From positions 21,188,501 through 21,252,500 of the forward strand of contig NC_090779.1 of assembly GCF_040054535.1 (NCBI RefSeq): DNA of 64,000 nucleotides. The letters are read 5' to 3'. Position numbers and translations under genes: made by a program. The DNA comes from Antennarius striatus (lineage: Eukaryota > Chordata > Actinopteri > Lophiiformes > Antennariidae). This document shows positions 24,406 through 35,260 of the stretch, piece by piece. Position 1 is the stretch's first letter. Every line of letters begins with the position of its first letter. The notes under the pieces were generated by a model. It made no database searches and was not told the origin of the DNA. It saw only the letters and a program-made list of their open reading frames with translations.

Positions 24406-25009
24406 TCGCCCCATAAAATCGATCACAAATCAGCGTCACTCCTGATTTGACTGTTCTCTATTTTACATTTAAGATGTGCTTTATTATGTTAAAATATCTT
24501 TTGTTGCCGCCTTCCTTCAAGAAAAACGCAACCCACGGGACCTTCCTGGCTAAGTAAACGATTAATTAACACAAATTAATAAAATTCCATTCCAGATTTT
24601 ATCGCGATAGTGATATGACACCACGTTCAACTCGAACATCTTATTAGCGTGACATATTTTATGTTCAAATGTGTAAATTAAATTACAGTAATAAATTAAT
24701 TCTTCAAAATTCTGAGGTATGTCTTTTATAACTGAAAATTAAGAAACGCCATGAATTTTTTTGTTTGTTTGTTTTGAGTCGTTTTACAAATGTTCTGGAT
24801 TAAATATAAAATTATAATTATTTATATGTATAGATGCTTACAATCTACTATATTTGTATATAATGTTCATTCTCAAGTCTTTTTTTAAACTAATTATTTA
24901 TATATTATTTGCATGAGAAACGGGACACTTGAATTGAGTTTTTCGTTCACCGTACAAAAAAACAGGAAAAATCAGCCATGATATCTTGATTCATGTAAAC
25001 ATGCCAGGT

Positions 25010-25092
25010 TGTTTTTTTATTGGTATTTATTTATTATTGGTATTGGTATTTATATATTGGTATTGGTATTTATTTATTATTATTTTTAAATT
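25010..25092. repeat. ATTGGT/TATT simple repeat
   Basis: Repeated GGTATTGGTATTTAT units in an AT-rich spacer; low-complexity sequence. Confidence 0.85.
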
Positions 25093-25244
25093 TTTTTATT
25101 GGCTGGTAAATAACTGCTTCACCGGTGAAATGCAGCGCCTCACATATACTGCTGATTACACAACTACAAATTAAATTCAAATCTGCGGAAAGAAATCAGC
25201 GTTGAACAAACGACTTTAAAATTACATGGCTAAAAATACTGAAC

Positions 25245-25304
25245 TTTATTGACTTCTGAATGACAACAGATCTACAGACATGGCTTGAAGAGTCACACTT
25301 TATT
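25245..25304 (-). terminator. tnnt3: tnnt3 polyadenylation signals
   Basis: On the minus strand AATAAA occurs at 25299-25304 and 25245-25250, about 260-310 bases after the troponin T stop codon. These fit the short 3' UTR of fast troponin T. Confidence 0.7.
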
Positions 25305-25559
25305 TACAAAAATACCGAGAACCAAACAGTGGAGGGCGAGGAAGCCTGATGATGAGGTTTTAGTAGTTTTTTATTATTGAACAGCACCTAAAGGCTCCTG
25401 CTTGCATGTAACAGGTCATGGGTTGACAACCGCAAAGTAAACCTCAACAATGTTGGCTTCTCCTGAGCTAAAACTTTCGCCGCAGTGTGCGTTGTTTCAT
25501 CAGGCGTGTGTCCAAGACGGTTGTAGTTTGGATTCTGAGCTCTAGCAGGCCAAAGACAT

Positions 25560-25596
25560 CTACTTTCTGCGGCGAGAGGCGGCTCCCTTCTTGCTG
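25560..25596 (-). CDS. tnnt3: tnnt3 last coding exon
   Basis: Encodes the tail [11 protein letters not shown] and TAG after acceptor TTCCAG. The exon continues as 3' UTR toward 25.24 kb. The basic tail differs from the Gly-Arg-Trp-Lys ending of mammalian troponin T. Confidence 0.9.
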
Positions 25597-27590
25597 CTGG
25601 AATGACAAAAGGAACAGGAAACAGGTCAGAGGTCCACATCTGTGCAGGTTCACCTCTGGTCACTGGATGGATCCACTGCTTCATCATCTGCCATCCGGAT
25701 CAGATGTTTACTACTTTTTAAAAACTGCTTTAATTTTATTTGTGTTTATTTTGTTTTTAGATACAGATCTCTGATTCTAAGTGTTCTAACTGATATAATT
25801 TATGATGATTTGTTAACTGTTAAGGTTTTGCCGATAGTCTTGGTCAGGATGGTCGGATTTAAAATGTCTTACTCATTGTGAGACATTTTAAATGTCAGTG
25901 GGATTCTCCTGGAAAAATAAAGGTTAAATATGTAAAAAAAAGAAAAAAAAAAGAAAAAAAAAGCTAAATATAATTCTTTTGTCCTTTCCCCCAATATTTT
26001 TGCATTTCCCTAAAAAATGAGAAATAATAGGTCAATTAATATGTATTTTAACTCAGTCATGAAATTGATTTTATGAAAACTGGAGCTCTTTACATTTAAA
26101 AATATTGAAACAGATTAACATCAACAACCTCAATAAATCTTTAATTCCCTAAAATGTTTGTCCCGTTGTTAATGAAAAGGTCTCAACTTTAAACCGACAT
26201 GTTCAGTATTAAAGGGATTTTGGTCGACATGCAAGAAATGTGTTGCTTGTGTTCGGATGGGATTCGATCACACACACTCATGCATCACGTACCTGCACAG
26301 ACTGAACCAGCACTGAGCCCAGTGTGAACACCTTTACAGGTACCGGTGTGAGAAGGACCTGACCCCCCCCCACATCGAAAAAGAACGCACCGTTCCAACG
26401 CCATCCCAACCTGGTTGCTGTTCATTAGCTGAGCCAATGGGCAGCATCAGACTGGATTGTCAATCTAAAAATCTGTATGTTTCTTTTAATCCTCATAAAG
26501 TCACCTGGTGTGTGTCGCTTCCGTCACCGATGAAAGTTTTATTCATTTTTTTTCAGAGAACAAGGGAACCCTTCTCAGAAATAGTTAACTTCATGTTGTG
26601 AACTGGTTGTCAACAATTCAGCTGTTAGCTAGTTAAACAGTTAACCTTGTTAGCTAGTCTGATAAACTTAAACTGTTATTGGTTCAGATTGATCAGAATG
26701 GAAAAAGCTCATTAAAATGTTAATTTGAATTATTTAAATCAGATACAATAAATCCGAATACTGTAGTTAATACTGAGTTGCATTTTTGGCGGTGGGAATT
26801 AATCATTCTTATACAGTATATATCTGAACATAAAAGCAGATCTGACACAGGCATACAAGAGAATATTTGCCCAAAAATGCGTGAATGGAAATAATAAGGT
26901 CTGCACTCGGGCGGTTCTTTTTGAACGCACCTTAATCTGGTTAAGTGGTATTAATTCTCTGCAAATGAGATAAACTATCTCGATCGCTCTGTCTCAGTGA
27001 GAGAATTCACGCAGTGTCAGTGAACGCAGCACGCAAACAGTACTTACTGCTTCTGCAACACATCGATGCGGTTCCTGTACGTGAGCACCTGGAAAACGAC
27101 ACACAGCAGCTTTTAACACACACCTGGACCCGTTTACCTCAGACCGGAAGGACGGCCAGCCGTTCTCCACCACGGGCTCCCGGTTACGTGTCGTGTCTTT
27201 CCTCCGCTTACTTAACAATTGCTGCTATTTTATGACGTCACACGCAAAATAAGCCATTTGCGGTTTCAGCTCTTCCGGCAACCTCAACACACTTACCTGT
27301 TTCACACCTGAACTCTGTGACGTAAGAGCTGACATCCAGACGGAACCCAACACCGTCTGAATGCAGCGAAGAGTTTTGAGTCCAAAAATGACATCTTTTG
27401 ACTGGGATACGGAAGCTCAGAAGAGACAGTTTAGAAGAAATATTTCGCAAATAAAAAGATTTTTTCATTTATACAATTAATTAAATGTGATAAAGAATTG
27501 GAGCTTGTGGAAAATAAAATTATTCAAGGCGAATTTTGGTACTAGTAATTACAATAATAACAATAATAATAAGTTTTATTGTTATTATTA

Positions 27591-27672
<82 letters not shown>

Positions 27673-30600
27673 CACAGTTGGTCACTTTGGAAACACTCTT
27701 CAGCTCCATTATTGTTTTGTGGGGGCTGTCGTCTCCTCTCTCAGCCAAGCGGGGGCGCTGTGGTTCTCTGACCTTCCTTCATGCTACCATGCAGCTACCC
27801 TGCAGCCAGCCAGCAGGCAAACAACCTCCTCAGCTCTACTTACAATTTACTGAGCTCCTCAACTCTCTTACGCAGGGTTGTAACCTGGGGAGGGAATGAA
27901 AGAGCAGATCGAGGGTTCAGATCTGGACAAACGCTGTGGTGTGGCTGGGGCAGTTAAGTGAAGCGTTGATTCAGCTTTTATACACATAAATCTACTTTAA
28001 TGGTATTTTAAAGATGTAGGTCATAAGTGTTGTATCAGGAAGTATATACCATGATCCAGGCTGTGGATAATAAATATTAAATGTATATTTAAGAGTGGGT
28101 ATCATTAAATAGGAATTTACACTAATTCTGTAATCAGGACTGATACCACAGCAGTAAAGATGCAAAATACTGAAGCAGCACAAAATTATTTCTAACTAAA
28201 ATACACAAAATGCATACTGCTAATAATTAATTCCTTACAATAACAATTTATAAACATAATGTAAAGCCTGATTCTGTGATTGATAGTTTAAATAATTGTA
28301 CCTCTATGTTCTAGAACTTCGAATGGCTAGCAGGAAACTTGTCAAAGAAGCTTTTAACAACTATATAGTGTATGAAATAATTCTAAACCCCCAAAATTTA
28401 GATGTCAAAAAACCTATCAGTTGTAAGATAAGGTCTTTGCTGCGTTGTCCAATACCTGCTCTGGTACGTCGAGAACATTATTATCACCCAATAAATGTTA
28501 GTGCATCAGAAGGTGACGCCGACAGGAACAGGTCTCACCTCGTACTTCTGCCTCTTGAGTCTCTCCATGTGGTCGAACTTCTCAGACTCCAGCTGGCACA
28601 TCCATTCATGCAGCTCATTGATCTTATCCCTGTAGGAAACACAAGAACACAAAAACTGGTGAACATAAAGTCCTCAAACATGGCTGACTGTTGAAATGCC
28701 GATGCTTCATAGGAGTCCTCCGCCACCCTGACAGCGTTAAACGTACTTCAGCTTGTCTTCGTTCAGATGGTCGATGTTCAGCGCCTTGCGTCTGGCTGCC
28801 AGAATCTTCTTCTTCTTCTCTCTCTCAGTCTCCTTCTTGCCTCCTCTCTTCTGGTCAGCCTGTTTGGAGTGATTTCAAACATGCAGGTTAACAGATGACC
28901 ACTACTAGATTGTTTTCCCACTTAGTTCAACATTGACACTTCTTTATTTTTTTCCCCTAATTGTGCAATAAATAGATCTATTAGAGTGCATCTCCTGGAC
29001 TTCATAGAGTATATACTGACTCTCTGCAGGTGGCTGCTGTAGTTGGAGCCCATGCTGGACAGAGCTGACTTCTTCTTGGCCTCCTCATCGGCCTTTTTCT
29101 TGGCATCAGCCTCCTCCCTGATCCGCCTCTCCTCCTGGTTTACACAAACACATCCAAGTTTGATCTGGCGCTCAAGGCAACGCAGGAAATAGATGTACAA
29201 TAAAAAGACTTTTGTGATTGAAGTTCCTATTGAATACAGATGAGAAGACAAACCTCACGTCTGGCCTGGCGCTCCTTCTCCTTCTCAGCGCGGACCCTCT
29301 GCTGCTCAGCCCTCTCAGCACGACGCTTCTCCTGCAGGGAGCAGCATCACACAGGTTATTCCATCAATAATAGACAGCGGATGAGCAGCGTTTAAGATAA
29401 ATCCAATAACAACAGTTATTTAGACTCATGGATACGACATCTGAAAACTCACAATCCTATCTTTGAGGGCAATCAGCTCCTCCTCTTCCTTCTTCCTGCA
29501 TTCAAAGTGAGCATCGATCAGGCCTTGCAGCTCAATCAGATCCTTGTTCTGACGTTTCTTCTGGATGTCCTGCAGGACAGAAGGACAGAAAAGGCCACTC
29601 AGTCAAGCAGAAACACTTAATATTACCAGAAAACATTCACGTAATCAATTCATGTCAGCTTACATCAAAGTCCACTTTCTCACCATCAGGGATTTTGGGA
29701 GCGCTGGGCCTGTGAGAAAGAGCGTTTTGTCCTTTGAGTCCACTGATGCTAATTCTAATGTGTTTTTTTCATACTTTTGTTTCCTCTTTCAGAAAGATGT
29801 CAAAACGTCTACAGAAATCAGGTGAAAATTGATTAACGAGAATGTAACTTACTTGAATTTTGGCTTCTCCTCTGCAGATTAGGAAGTGAAGAGAGGACAA
29901 GTACATGTCATCGGGTTAGACTTAGACAGACTGTTTTGTTTCTCTCAGGCAAGACATGGATTAAACGGTACGGTTCTGGCTCAGAATGATACACGTGAGT
30001 AAGATTACAGCCATAGTCATGTGGTGTTTAAGTTGGGTTAGGACAAAAGATAAATACCAGAACAAATGAACATATTAAAAACAAATCAAATCAGAGATCA
30101 TGAAGTTTGAGAGTTCAGAATTTGAATTTTGGTGTAAGTGCAGTTAGAGTACAGTAAATTTAATTCACCAATAAAAGCATCGTATTATCACAAAATTTAA
30201 CGTCAGTTCTCTTCACCTTCAGTATATATATTTTTATTGGTCAAAAAGTAATTTAAAGATGTTTATTTTAAAAGTGATTGATCCAAATGTGCCATGTTTT
30301 TTTGTTTTTCGCTTTCTTTCATTTTTTTGGCTTGACCCCAAAATACTTTTTACACAAACATGATGATGTCATCTCCCTGGGTCGTTCTTCTCCTGGGACC
30401 CAGGGTCTGTCGTATTCATGCCATGCAGACGACGAGTTATGTAGCAAGACAGTAAGGGTGAGGTGGCTGCGCAGTGAAGCACATGTTAGCATGTCGTATT
30501 CGTTCACCCTTTTTCTCAACTAACAGTTTTCACTTCTTCCAACGGTGTTTGATAAGAATTTTAAAATGTGTGAATTTCCTGTTCTGAATTCAGTCGCTCA

Positions 30601-31811
30601 GTGCCAATTGGGCAGCGCTTGTGGATTTTGACAGACAGATCAAATTTGGACAGACAATTTGTCAACAGCAGGCGTTCCCCCGAGTGCAGACATCAGACCT
30701 GGACTCTGTGGTCCTCCCAAAACCAGAATGACAGATTTCAGATGTGTCAGTATTTTAGAAATCAACATACCTTCCTCCTCAATGGCCTCTGCATGCAGCA
30801 AGCATCCAAAACAAAAGAATGACAGAAATTGTTAGCATTGAGTGCACTGAGAGGAGCAAATGGTACAAACTAGTAGCTAAACAGTCACTGACTTATGGAT
30901 GAGGTGGATTTTTATACTTATCGTGAATTCTCAAATAATAGTGGAATTTCCCGTTAGCTCTACATCGATAGAACGACAAACTTTAAACTTCAACCTCAAA
31001 GTAATTCAGAAACACAAAAATGGAAGATAAGTACATTAGTAACAATTTTTTTTTAAAAAGGAGTTGATTGAAAAATAAATTCCAATAAAGGCCATTATTT
31101 GAGAATCGATGACCTGCTGCAGACACTAGTTGTATGTAGAAGCTGCAGTTTCACCTTCAACCATGAAAGGTAACGTCCTTTCATTGGACTCTAACTGAAC
31201 GTGCATGCATTCACATGCCATTGGTCATTTTAGATACTTCAAAATAAAACGAGTCGGGAAGACTTAGGGAAAATACATTAAGATGCAAAGTTCTTATCTT
31301 AAAATGGCAGAAAATTCTAGTTTACTTAGCAACAGATGACTTCCCTCACATTCAGGTTTTGGGTGCAAATGAAAATCATCATTTCTTATTAGTATTTATT
31401 TTTTTCAAGAGTTTTTCATGTGAATAAAACACTGACTTGTGGCAGCTTCCCATCAGCATATTGGTTAATGAAAATAAAATGGGGGCAGTAAAAGCCTTAG
31501 AGCGTCTATCAAAAAAGATGAAATCTTTTTCTTTGCTATTAATTGAATGTACGCTTCAGTTTTAATACCAATTGGTACGTGTTATTCAGAAAATAGCATA
31601 AATAGCAGAGATGAATGGAAGGTAGCATCATTAGCAGACATGGTGGCCATGTGTGCGGATCAGGATTAGTACAGTCCGTCTGCCTGCCTATAGCCCGTTG
31701 AGAGCACCTGTCCCTTGGGAAAGGATGATGGAATACCCTCCTCCCCCTCCATACCACATACCTTCAGGCTCAGGCTCTGGCTCAGGTTCTGGTTCTGGTT
31801 CTGGTTCTACT

Positions 31812-31852
<41 letters not shown>

Positions 31853-33111
31853 CTCTGCCTCAGGGGCCACCTCTACTTCCTCTACTACCTCCTCTTCTAC
31901 AGCTACACAACATGCAGCGAGTCACCAGGGGGGAGAGGAAGGGCGGTGAGAGGGTTAATGGAAGCAGGAAGGATGGAAAACTGAAGGAGGTTGAAGTCTG
32001 GGTGAGTGGATAAGAGATGTGAGGTGGCTCGTGGCGGGGCAGTTTGGGGCAACTGCCGTTTAATGGCGCTAGAGCAGGTGAGACAGCAGGCCGTTACAGA
32101 GGAAAAGGTCTGTCATTGAGGCAAAAACGTGAGTGCTTCCTAGAAATACCTGCTCTGAAAATCAGGAAGACAAAGAGAGACGTGTCCTCTCCAGAGGTAA
32201 TCTACTCTATTTGTGTCCTGTGTCATTTCACAGATTTAAAATAATGTTAGAGTTAACCAGCATGCCACAACAAGTGAACGTAGTAAGAAAAAAAAAATTA
32301 GTGTTAATGAAGTGACATTTATCATCCGTGGTCTGCAGGATGTGTCTTACCATCGTATTCTTCACGTCCGTCCGAGAAAGAAAGGAGCAGAAGAACATCA
32401 TGAAAAGATCCCGTTTGTACCCATTTTTGACAGAATACAAAATGTGGGTACACTAGGGATCCATGCTAAGCATACACAGCACAGTCCTCCTGGGATGAAT
32501 CTTCAGAAATAATCACTGTTCCTTTATCGAAAAGCGTTTTCAACTGAGGAGGACTCTGCTCAGTTCCAGATGGTCATGCAGAGTTGTAGGACTTTTTTTT
32601 GCCAACAGGTCAGTGCAGGCTTGCGCAATTTAGATTTTAAGAATTCAGATTTTGGCTTTTTTTTTTTTTTTTTAGTGCCTACTTGACACTGCCCTGATGC
32701 AAACAATGGTGCCTGAAACCATGCTACAGCAGGAGGATAATAGATGTGCAGAATGGCTTAAAAAAATAGCATTATTACACAACGTGATTCTGGAGGAGTC
32801 AAGCCAAACCTGCAATTGTACAAATTTGTCCACTGCAAATACCTCTCTACTGGGGATGGAGAATCAGTTAGGCAAGATTCAAGAAATACTGGACTTTAGC
32901 ATGGAACTCCGGACTGTACCTTCACCTAATATTTGGGGATCTGATTTTATACTTGAACAAGAAAAGTTGGTAAGTACTTACCCTCGACCTGCTCACTGCA
33001 AAAGAGAAAAATATTAAATTTAGATTCCAAATTAAAGCTACTCATCGGAAGGTTCAAAATTTCTAATTTGCGATGAAAAGAATTTACTTACACGTCTTCA
33101 GTGTCAGACAT
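25560..33111 (-). CDS. tnnt3: Fast skeletal troponin T, 14 coding exons
   Basis: Troponin T anchors the troponin complex to tropomyosin on the thin filament and passes the calcium signal from troponin C and I. Minus-strand coding exons: 33092-33111, 32982-32995, 32351-32359 (tentative), 31762-31896, 30771-30788, 29853-29871, 29664-29709, 29453-29569, 29254-29331, 29021-29134, 28747-28859, 28539-28629, 27048-27088, 25560-25596. All join in frame: 852 bases, 283 residues (human TNNT3 is about 270). The N-terminus MSDTEDVEQVE matches the family start. Small acidic exons, all phase 1 to phase 1 and so skippable, form the hypervariable region, including one with 14 Pro-Glu pairs. [20 protein letters not shown] starts the tropomyosin-binding core; [10 protein letters not shown] and LKRQKY lie in the troponin I/C-binding part. 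The 41-base exon 14 corresponds to the mutually exclusive exon pair of mammals; I found no second copy. The protein ends [13 protein letters not shown]. Paralogue a or b not decided. Confidence 0.96.
27048..27088 (-). CDS. tnnt3: tnnt3 exon 14 (41 bases, residues 259-272)
   Basis: Encodes [14 protein letters not shown] between CCAG and donor GTAAGT. Its length equals that of the mutually exclusive exons 16/17 of mammalian TNNT3. Confidence 0.92.
27577..27673. repeat. (TTA)n microsatellite in tnnt3 intron
   Basis: About 30 ATT units, inside the intron between exons 13 and 14. It generates spurious poly-Tyr, Ile, Leu and Asn frames. Confidence 0.97.
28539..28629 (-). CDS. tnnt3: tnnt3 exon 13 (residues 228-258)
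   Basis: Encodes [20 protein letters not shown] then [10 protein letters not shown], part of the troponin I-binding coiled coil. Borders: CTACAG and donor GTGAGA. Confidence 0.95.
28747..28859 (-). CDS. tnnt3: tnnt3 exon 12 (residues 191-228)
   Basis: Encodes [20 protein letters not shown] then [18 protein letters not shown], the most conserved part of fast troponin T. Donor GTACGT. Confidence 0.95.
29021..29134 (-). CDS. tnnt3: tnnt3 exon 11 (residues 153-190)
   Basis: Encodes [20 protein letters not shown] and [18 protein letters not shown]. The [12 protein letters not shown] stretch matches the family signature before the C-terminal T2 region. Confidence 0.95.
29254..29331 (-). CDS. tnnt3: tnnt3 exon 10 (residues 127-152)
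   Basis: Encodes [20 protein letters not shown] and RQARRE. The donor taken, GAG before GTTTGT, is weaker than a GTGAGG five bases further inside the exon, but only GTTTGT keeps the frame. Confidence 0.88.
29453..29569 (-). CDS. tnnt3: tnnt3 exon 9 (residues 88-126)
   Basis: Encodes [20 protein letters not shown] and [19 protein letters not shown], the tropomyosin-binding core. Donor GTGAGT, acceptor CTGCAG. Confidence 0.95.
29664..29709 (-). CDS. tnnt3: tnnt3 exon 8 (residues 72-87)
   Basis: Encodes [15 protein letters not shown], a family hallmark. Acceptor CTCACAG, donor GTAAGC. Confidence 0.93.
29853..29871 (-). CDS. tnnt3: tnnt3 exon 7 (residues 66-72)
   Basis: 19-base exon encoding EEKPKFK between TCTGCAG and GTAAGT. 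It switches the phase from 1 to 2 and so should be constitutive. Confidence 0.9.
30771..30788 (-). CDS. tnnt3: tnnt3 exon 6, likely alternative (18 bases)
   Basis: Encodes A-I-E-E-E between ATGCAG and donor GTATGT. Phase 1 at both ends, so it can be included or skipped without a frame change, like the alternative N-terminal exons of bird and mammal TNNT3. Confidence 0.8.
31762..31896 (-). CDS. tnnt3: tnnt3 exon 5, Pro-Glu repeat exon
   Basis: 135 bases between CTGTAG and donor GTATGT, phase 1 to phase 1. It encodes an acidic Glu/Val stretch ([15 protein letters not shown]), then seven Pro-Glu pairs, Val-Glu and seven more pairs. The underlying CCAGAA/CCTGAG hexamer repeat can change copy number without breaking the frame. 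The hypervariable acidic N-terminus tunes calcium sensitivity in this family. Confidence 0.9.
32351..32359 (-). CDS. tnnt3: tnnt3 exon 4, candidate 9-base microexon
   Basis: AATACGATG between acceptor CGTGAAG (pyrimidine-rich TTTCTTTCTC upstream) and a good donor GTAAGA. It would add E-Y-D after EQVE, mimicking the family's VEEQYEEE start. Phase fits at both ends, but nine bases cannot be proven by eye. Confidence 0.5.
32675..33017 (+). other. Antisense ORF inside tnnt3 intron, unassigned
   Basis: Plus-strand frame (ATG at 32697, 106 codons) after a long poly-T tract and AG. It includes [19 protein letters not shown] with amphipathic spacing and reaches a consensus donor GTTG/GTAAGT that is the other strand of the tnnt3 exon 3 donor. 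I recognise no family and do not call it a gene; it could be a relic of a mobile element or chance. Confidence 0.2.
32982..32995 (-). CDS. tnnt3: tnnt3 exon 3 (14 bases)
   Basis: Encodes the end of V7 then E-Q-V-E, matching the family's EQVEE. Acceptor TTTTGCAG and donor GTAAGT are strong. It changes phase from 2 to 1, so it is required. Confidence 0.92.
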
Positions 33112-33132
33112 GGTGGAAGTGGACTTTGCAAC
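33092..33132 (-). CDS. tnnt3: tnnt3 exon 2 with start codon (coding 33092-33111)
   Basis: Start ATG at 33109-33111 with 21 bases of 5' leader after acceptor TTTTAG. Encodes MSDTEDV with donor GTAAGT. Confidence 0.93.
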
Positions 33133-33287
33133 CTAAAAGAAAAAGAGAAGGGAGGAACTATAAGTCAGTGCGTAAGGAACGACTGAGCGGTGACTGTATT
33201 TATAGCTCAGGATTAAGTTGCAGATGTCTTAAATATCTGCTGCTGACCCCACCCTTGAGCAAAACCCACCTGTTTGCCTACACATAT

Positions 33288-33316
33288 TTCACCACCACCA
33301 CCACCACCACCACCCA
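33288..33316. repeat. (CAC)n simple repeat
   Basis: Trinucleotide run in tnnt3 intron 1; a second, shorter one lies at 33932-33949. Confidence 0.9.
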
Positions 33317-34955
33317 CAAAACATTAAATTCAGCGATGAGCAATAATTTCTGCTTTTGAAACATTCCACAAATGGCAAAGGGGCAAAAACCTCTGGTTTA
33401 TAATTAGCGTGACACTTTTGAAATTCAAGCCTCGGTCTTGAATCTGCTTCTCTGATGATAATTGAGAAGGGAGCCAAACATAGATTTGTGCCGGTGGTAC
33501 ATTTTCAACCACTGAGAGAGGAGGTTACTGTTGCAGGTCGGGTCAAAGAAAAAAAAAAAAAAAATCATCCTTGGGTAAAAGGTCAACCTCCTAAACCAAA
33601 GTGTCAATGACTTTTTATCTTTAGAAACACATAACTTTACAGCGTCTTCTGAGTTATGTCCATGGAAAGTCCTTCTCAGGACATGTCCTGTTGTTATTTA
33701 CACGTAAGATTCCGAACTGGATATCAGATTAATGATGTAGCAGCAATACACACATGACCTGACTTCACTCACAATCTGATCTATTAGGGTTTAGATATTG
33801 GATTAGTTACCCATCAGCCTTATTGCTGTGAGGCCACTATGAAGGTGTCCTCAACTATTTCCATCAGACAGCTGCAAAGGTCCCAGATCCGGTTTCAGTG
33901 GACCCAATGTTGAAGATACGGTTCCTTCCCACCACCACCACCACCACCCATAATTCCTGGTCCATCTCCTTATCTGGCTGTCTGGCTCTCAGATGGTTGC
34001 TTCAATCATCTTCCTGAGCCTCCCTGCTGACTGAGGACACTTCGCTCAAGAATTAAAATAAACCCTGAATGGGACCTGTGAAGGTTAAAGGTCTAATGCC
34101 TTGCTTCCTTCTATTTATTCTTTCAGTCTGACAAATTAGTTTTCAAAGTGTTTACACAGAGGTGTAAGTTGAGCTTTTAGCAAAAACACTCCACATTTAG
34201 TGATTCCCTATCTGGTCTGGCAATTCCTGGCTCCTGTTCAAGATGTTAAAGCGTTTATCCTCAAGCTATGTGCTCTTCAATGTACACACATGCCACATCA
34301 ATTTACAGTGTCTCTAATCGACCGCAAAATTAAATTTATAGCCGAAAAGCAAAGGAAACCAGCAATCCAAAAAATGGCGCAGCAATGTCTCTAACATGAA
34401 CTGTTGAAAATAACAACATAGTTCATCTCAACTGTTCTCAAGTTCTTACATAACTTATTAGTATCGTCTTCTGCCTCCTGAAGCGGAAAGCTTCTTTAAA
34501 TGCTATAAGCCGTCTGTAAATCCCTCAGGTATGAACATCTGCTAGGTCGACGGACACTCATAAAACTGGCACAAAGAACAACAACATTGTCCTTTCAGAC
34601 AACACCGGATGTCCAGCAAGAACTTTAACCCTCAGCTGAAGGTTTTAGAACACAGAAAATCACTTCTCATCAGTTTCTCAGACACACAACTACAATCACA
34701 CATGAAATAAAACATGATTTTGTCGCCACTGAGCTCAAACGCTAAAGCATCAAATCCCTGGGCTTCTTCTGATCCATGATCTGTCCGTTACTCTAACTCA
34801 ACGATAACCCCTGACCCTGTCAGCAGCCTTTGCCAGACGTGGCAGTGATTTTGACACGTGTGGACTCAGCTGGCCTCAGTTTGGTTGATGTTTGGTGACA
34901 TTTCACTTGAACTTCCTCTCTAACACACACTTCCACACTCTCCCCTCTTCCTTAC

Positions 34956-35015
34956 CTCAGAAAAGCTGAAAGAAGTGAGCTCCCTGCTGGCCGAGACAGG
35001 CTGTAAGGTTCTGCA
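34956..35015 (-). other. tnnt3: tnnt3 non-coding first exon (approximate)
   Basis: On the minus strand GGGAGCTCACTTCTTTCAGC is followed by TTTTCTGAG and a donor GTAAGG (34950-34955). It lies about 30 bases below a TATA-like box and joins the 5' leader of exon 2. The right border (transcription start) is estimated. Confidence 0.65.
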
Positions 35016-35039
35016 AACTTGCCGCGCAGATTATGTCCT

Positions 35040-35260
35040 TCTGTTATAGTGACATATGATCCGCTCAGCCTCCCCATTGGCCAAACGGTCGTCTTGGAGG
35101 CAGGCCGGACCGGCGTTGGGGTAGGTTCCACAGTTTTGCCCCCCTCCAAGTGCTGGCACTCAATAAGGAGATGGAAGGGTTGACTGCTAAGGAGTAAAGC
35201 TCAAGTTTGGAGAAAGGAGCAGCCAAGATGGCCCCAGGTTGCTATTCTGGGGCAGCTGCA
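35040..35260 (-). promoter_or_regulatory. tnnt3: tnnt3 promoter region
   Basis: On the minus strand CTATAA (35044-35049) is preceded by GGCCAATGG, a CCAAT box (35076-35080). Further upstream lie a YY1-like AAGATGGCC (about 35225) and a CAGCTG E-box (35253-35258) through which MyoD-type factors could act. These fit a muscle TATA promoter. Confidence 0.65.

Larger units (their letters stand above)
23600..25235. other. Convergent intergenic spacer myod-tnnt3
   Basis: AT-rich DNA between the 3' ends of two convergent genes. It holds a decayed dispersed repeat near 24.15-24.4 kb and ATTGGT simple repeats near 25.01-25.09 kb. No gene seen. Confidence 0.6.

Noticed and set aside
26290-26345. Possible second, mutually exclusive copy of the 41-base tnnt3 exon
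   Set aside because: It has a GTACGT donor, but the encoded residues do not resemble [14 protein letters not shown] and the length does not fit.
27487-27899. Poly-Tyr, poly-Ile, poly-Leu and poly-Asn ORFs
   Set aside because: All lie in the (TTA)n repeat of a tnnt3 intron.
31653-31984. Plus-strand Gly-Ser and Trp/Phe/Leu repeat ORFs
   Set aside because: Antisense of the Pro-Glu exon of tnnt3.
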